Source: Lepidurus packardi (taxonomy: Eukaryota > Arthropoda > Branchiopoda > Notostraca > Triopsidae). Taken from it: a stretch of DNA of 64,000 nt. Location: positions 26,485 through 90,484 of the forward strand of contig JAKZAN010000143.1 in NCBI GenBank assembly GCA_023053545.1, in the 5' to 3' direction. The translations under genes and the position numbers were made by a program. The notes under the pieces were generated by a model, which searched no databases, was not told the origin of the DNA, and saw nothing but the letters and a program-made list of their open reading frames with translations. Positions 60,601 to 64,000 of the stretch are shown here, one piece after another. Within the stretch, counting starts at the first letter, position 1, and each line of letters begins with the position of its first letter.

Positions 60601-63600
60601 ATTGAAATTTCAGGTAAAATTACAAGCATATTTCAACGAAATTTCAATGAAATTTCAGGGTAATTTCAATAAGATTTCGAGGAAATTTCAGGTAAAATTA
60701 CAAGCAAATTTCAAGGAAATTTCATTGAAATTTCAGGTAAAATTACAAGCATATTTCAACGAAATTTCAATGAAATTTCAGTGTAATTTCAATAAGATTT
60801 CGAGGAAATTTTAGGTTAAAATTACAAGCAAATTTCAAGGAAATTTCAGGTAAAATTACAAGCAAATTTCAAGGAAATTTCATTGAAATTTCAGGTAAAA
60901 TTACATGCATATTTCAACGAAATTTCAATGAAATTTCGGTGTAATTTCAATAAGATTTCGAGAAAATTTCAGGTAAAATTACAAGCAAATTTGAAGGAAA
61001 TTTCAGGTAAAATCACAAGCATATTTCAACGAAATTTCAATGAAATTTCAGTGTAACTTCAATAAGATTTCGAGGAAATTTCACGTAAAATTACAAGCAA
61101 ATTTCAATGAAATTTCAATAAGATTTCGAGGAAATTTCAGGTAAAATTACAAGCATATTTCAACGAAATTTCAATAAAATTTCAGTGTAATTTCAATAAG
61201 ATTTCGAGGAAATTTCAGGTAAAATTACAAGCATATTTCAACGAAATTTCAATGAAATTTCAGTGTAATTTCAATAAGATTTCGAGGAAATTTCAGGTAA
61301 AATTACAAGCAAATTTCAAGGAAGTTTCATTGAAATTTCAGGTAAAATTACAAGCATATTTCAACGAAATTTCAATGAAATTTCAGTGTAATTTCAATAA
61401 GATTTCGAGGAAATTTCAGGTAAAATTACAAGCAAATTTCAAGGAAATTTCATTGAAATTTCAGGTAAAATTACAAGCATATTTCAACGAAATTTCAATG
61501 AAATTTCAGTGTAATTTCAATAAGATTTCGAGGAAATTTCAGGTAAAATTACAAGCAAATTTCAAGGAAATTTCATTGAAATTTCAGGTAAATATACAAG
61601 CATATTTCAACGAAATTTCAATGAAATTTCAGTGTAATTTCAATAAGATTTCGAGGAAATTTCAGGTAAAATTACAAGCAAATTTCAAGGAAATTTCATT
61701 GAAATTTCAGGTAAAATTACAAGCATATTTCAACGAAATTTCAATGAAATTTCAGTGTAATTTCAATAAGATTTCGAGGAAATTTTAGGTTAAAATTACA
61801 AGCAAATTTCAAGGAAATTTCAGGTAAAATTACAAGCAAATTTCAAGGAAATTTCATTGAAATTTCAGGTAAAATTACATGCATATTTCAACGAAATTTC
61901 AATGAAATTTCGGTGTAATTTCAATAAGATTTCGAGAAAATTTCAGGTAAAATTACAAGCAAATTTGAAGGAAATTTCAGGTAAAATCACAAGCATATTT
62001 CAACGAAATTTCAATGAAATTTCAGTGTAACTTCAATAAGATTTCGAGGAAATTTCACGTAAAATTACAAGCAAATTTCAATGAAATTTCAATAAGATTT
62101 CGAGGAAATTTCAGGTAAAATTACAAGCATATTTCAACGAAATTTCAATAAAATTTCAGTGTAATTTCAATAAGATTTCGAGGAAATTTCAGGTAAAATT
62201 ACAAGCAAATTTCAAGGAAATTTCATTGAAATTTCAGGTAAAATTACAAGCATATTTCAACGAAATTTCAATGAAATTTCAGTGTAATTTCAATAAGATT
62301 TCGAGGAAATTTCAGGTAAAATTACAAGCAAATTTCAAGGAAATTTCATTGAAATTTCAGTGTAATTTCAATAAGATTTCGAGGAAATTTCACCTAAAAT
62401 TACAAGCAAATTTCAACGAAATTTCATTGAAATTTCAGGTAAAATTACAAGCATATTTCAACGAAATTTCAATAAAATTTCAGTGTAACTTCAATAAGAT
62501 TTCGAGGAAATTTCACGTAAAATTACAAGCAAATTTCAATGAAATTTCAATAAGATTTCGAGGAAATTTCAGGTAAAATTACAAGCATATTTCAACGAAA
62601 TTTCAATGAAATTTCAGTGTAATTTCAATAAGATTTCGAGGAAATTTCAGGTAAAATTACAAGCAAATTTCAAGGAAGTTTCATTGAAATTTCAGGTAAA
62701 ATTACAAGCATATTTCAACGAAATTTCAATGAAATTTCAGTGTAATTTCAATAAGATTTCGAGGAAATTTCAGGTAAAATTACAAGCAAATTTCAAGGAA
62801 ATTTCATTGAAATTTCAGGTAAAATTACAAGCATATTTCAACGAAATTTCAATGAAATTTCAGTGTAATTTCAATAAGATTTCGAGGAAATTTCAGGTAA
62901 AATTACAAGCAAATTTCAAGGAAATTTCATTGAAATTTCAGGTAAATATACAAGCATATTTCAACGAAATTTCAATGAAATTTCAGTGTAATTTCAATAA
63001 GATTTCGAGGAAATTTCAGGTAAAATTACAAGCAAATTTCAAGGAAATTTCATTGAAATTTCAGGTAAAATTACAAGCATATTTCAACGAAATTTCAATG
63101 AAATTTCAGTGTAATTTCAATAAGATTTCGAGGAAATTTCAGGTAAAATTACAAGCAAATTTCAAGGAAATTTCATTGAAATTTCAGGTAAAATTACAAG
63201 CATATTTCAACGAAATTTCAATGAAATTTCAGTGTAATTTCAATAAGATTTCGAGGAAATTTTAGGTAAAATTACAAGCAAATTTCAAGGAAATTTCAGG
63301 TAAAATTACAAGCAAAATTTCAAGGAAATTTCATTGAAATTTCAGGTAAAATTACATGCATATTTCAACGAAATTTCAATGAAATTTCGGTGTAATTTCA
63401 ATAAGATTTCGAGAAAATTTCAGGTAAAATTACAAGCAAATTTGAAGGAAATTTCAGGTAAAATCACAAGCATATTTCAACGAAATTTCAATGAAATTTC
63501 AATGAAATTTCAATAAGATTTCGAGGAAATTTCAGGTAAAATTACAAGCATATTTCAACGAAATTTCAATGAAATTTCAGTGTAATTTCAATAAGATTTC

Positions 63601-64000
63601 GAGGAAATTTCAGGTAAAATTACAAGCAAATTTCAAGGAAATTTCATTGAAATTTCAGGTAAAATTACAAGCATATTTCAACGAAATTTCAATGAAATTT
63701 CAGTGTAATTTCAATAAGATTTCGAGGAAATTTCAGGTAAAATTACAAGCAAATTTCAAGGAAATTTCATTGAAATTTCAGGTAAAATTACAAGCATATT
63801 TCAACGAAATTTCAATGAAATTTCAGTGTAATTTCAATAAGATTTCGAGGAAATTTCACCTAAAATTACAAGCAAATTTCAACGAAATTTCATTGAAATT
63901 TCAGGTAAAATTACAAGCATATTTCAACGAAATTTCAATGAAATTTCAGTGTAACTTCAATAAGATTTCGAGGAAATTTCACGTAAAATTACAAGCAAAT
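57671..64000 (+). repeat. Satellite G, 123 bp monomer built of 11 bp sub-repeats
   Basis: Tandem array continuing off the right edge. A full monomer is 123 bp (for example AATGAAATTTCAGTG at 60031 and 60154). It divides into eleven sub-units, nine of 11 bp with the pattern AAATTTCAnnG and two of 12 bp (AAAATTACAAGC). Shorter or deleted versions occur, mostly in 57671-59640 and around 60800-61200, 61780-62160 and 63260-63540; the TTAGGTTAAA marker recurs at 60811 and 61785 (974 bp). As 123 is 41 codons with one stop-free frame, + strand frames of up to 260 codons appear with a 41-residue repeat (QANFKEIS, QAYFNEIS). They end at simple CAG-to-TAG variants, and I do not call them genes. Confidence 0.96.

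Noticed and set aside
57695..63516. Series of + strand ORFs with FQVKLQANFKEIS-type repeats as genes
   Set aside because: Produced by a 123 bp satellite in one open frame; they start and stop at monomer variants, with no leader, intron or unique sequence.
1..64000. tRNA, rRNA or host protein genes
   Set aside because: No cloverleaf-like, rRNA-like or spliced coding sequence was seen outside the retrotransposons; the tRNA-like match at the LTR is only a primer-binding site.

Overview
This window is eukaryotic heterochromatin: about 64 kb of short-monomer satellite DNA with three nested retrotransposon insertions and no host gene that I can recognise. The only proteins with convincing families are retrotransposon proteins: ORF1 and ORF2 of a Jockey/I/R1-type non-LTR element, and a Ty3/gypsy gag-pol resembling the 'K02A2.6-like' group. 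Both types are common in invertebrates, so an animal, most likely an arthropod, is my inference; no sequence here proves the species. Several annotated families are 10-20 bp monomers that share TTAATT or TTTAAA cores.

Layout. 1-7973: satellite A (20 bp unit TTCCTTACGGACTGAATTAA, forward). 7974-11629: satellite B (12 bp unit GATCGGGTCTCT with a recurrent 25 bp spacer). 11630-11800: a short return of satellite A. 11801-15665: satellite C (10 bp unit CTGGTTTAAA, forward). 15666-22778: non-LTR element copy 1 (minus strand, 5'-truncated), split by an LTR retrotransposon at 18246-22707. 22779-30065: satellite C in reverse orientation, with a 1,035 bp higher-order repeat. 30066-34949: non-LTR copy 2 (minus strand, apparently full length, both ORFs open). 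34950-48264: satellite C forward again, with nested segmental duplications of about 1.96-2.04 kb, 3.55 kb and 5.25 kb. 48265-49207: satellite E, a diverged 20 bp relative of A. 49208-57670: satellite A in reverse orientation, containing two duplicated islands of satellite C. 57671-64000: satellite G, a 123 bp monomer that is itself eleven 11-12 bp sub-repeats.

How the parts relate. The non-LTR element inserted into satellite C. The two copies are nearly identical (five substitutions seen over the shared part) and lie in the same orientation, yet satellite orientation flips at each. The left flank of copy 1 and the right flank of copy 2 join into one continuous stretch of the forward array with an 11 bp target duplication. 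The simplest reading is that one full-length insertion was later opened by homologous recombination with a second, truncated copy carried in a reverse-oriented C array, for example on an extrachromosomal circle; a misassembly through the identical copies is the main alternative. The LTR element then landed in copy 1, leaving a 6 bp target duplication and identical 113 bp LTRs; copy 2 preserves the empty site. Its gag-pol frame is interrupted by one stop near each end.

Nearly all other open frames are by-products of satellites whose period is a multiple of three (B, G) or antisense shadows of the retrotransposon genes.
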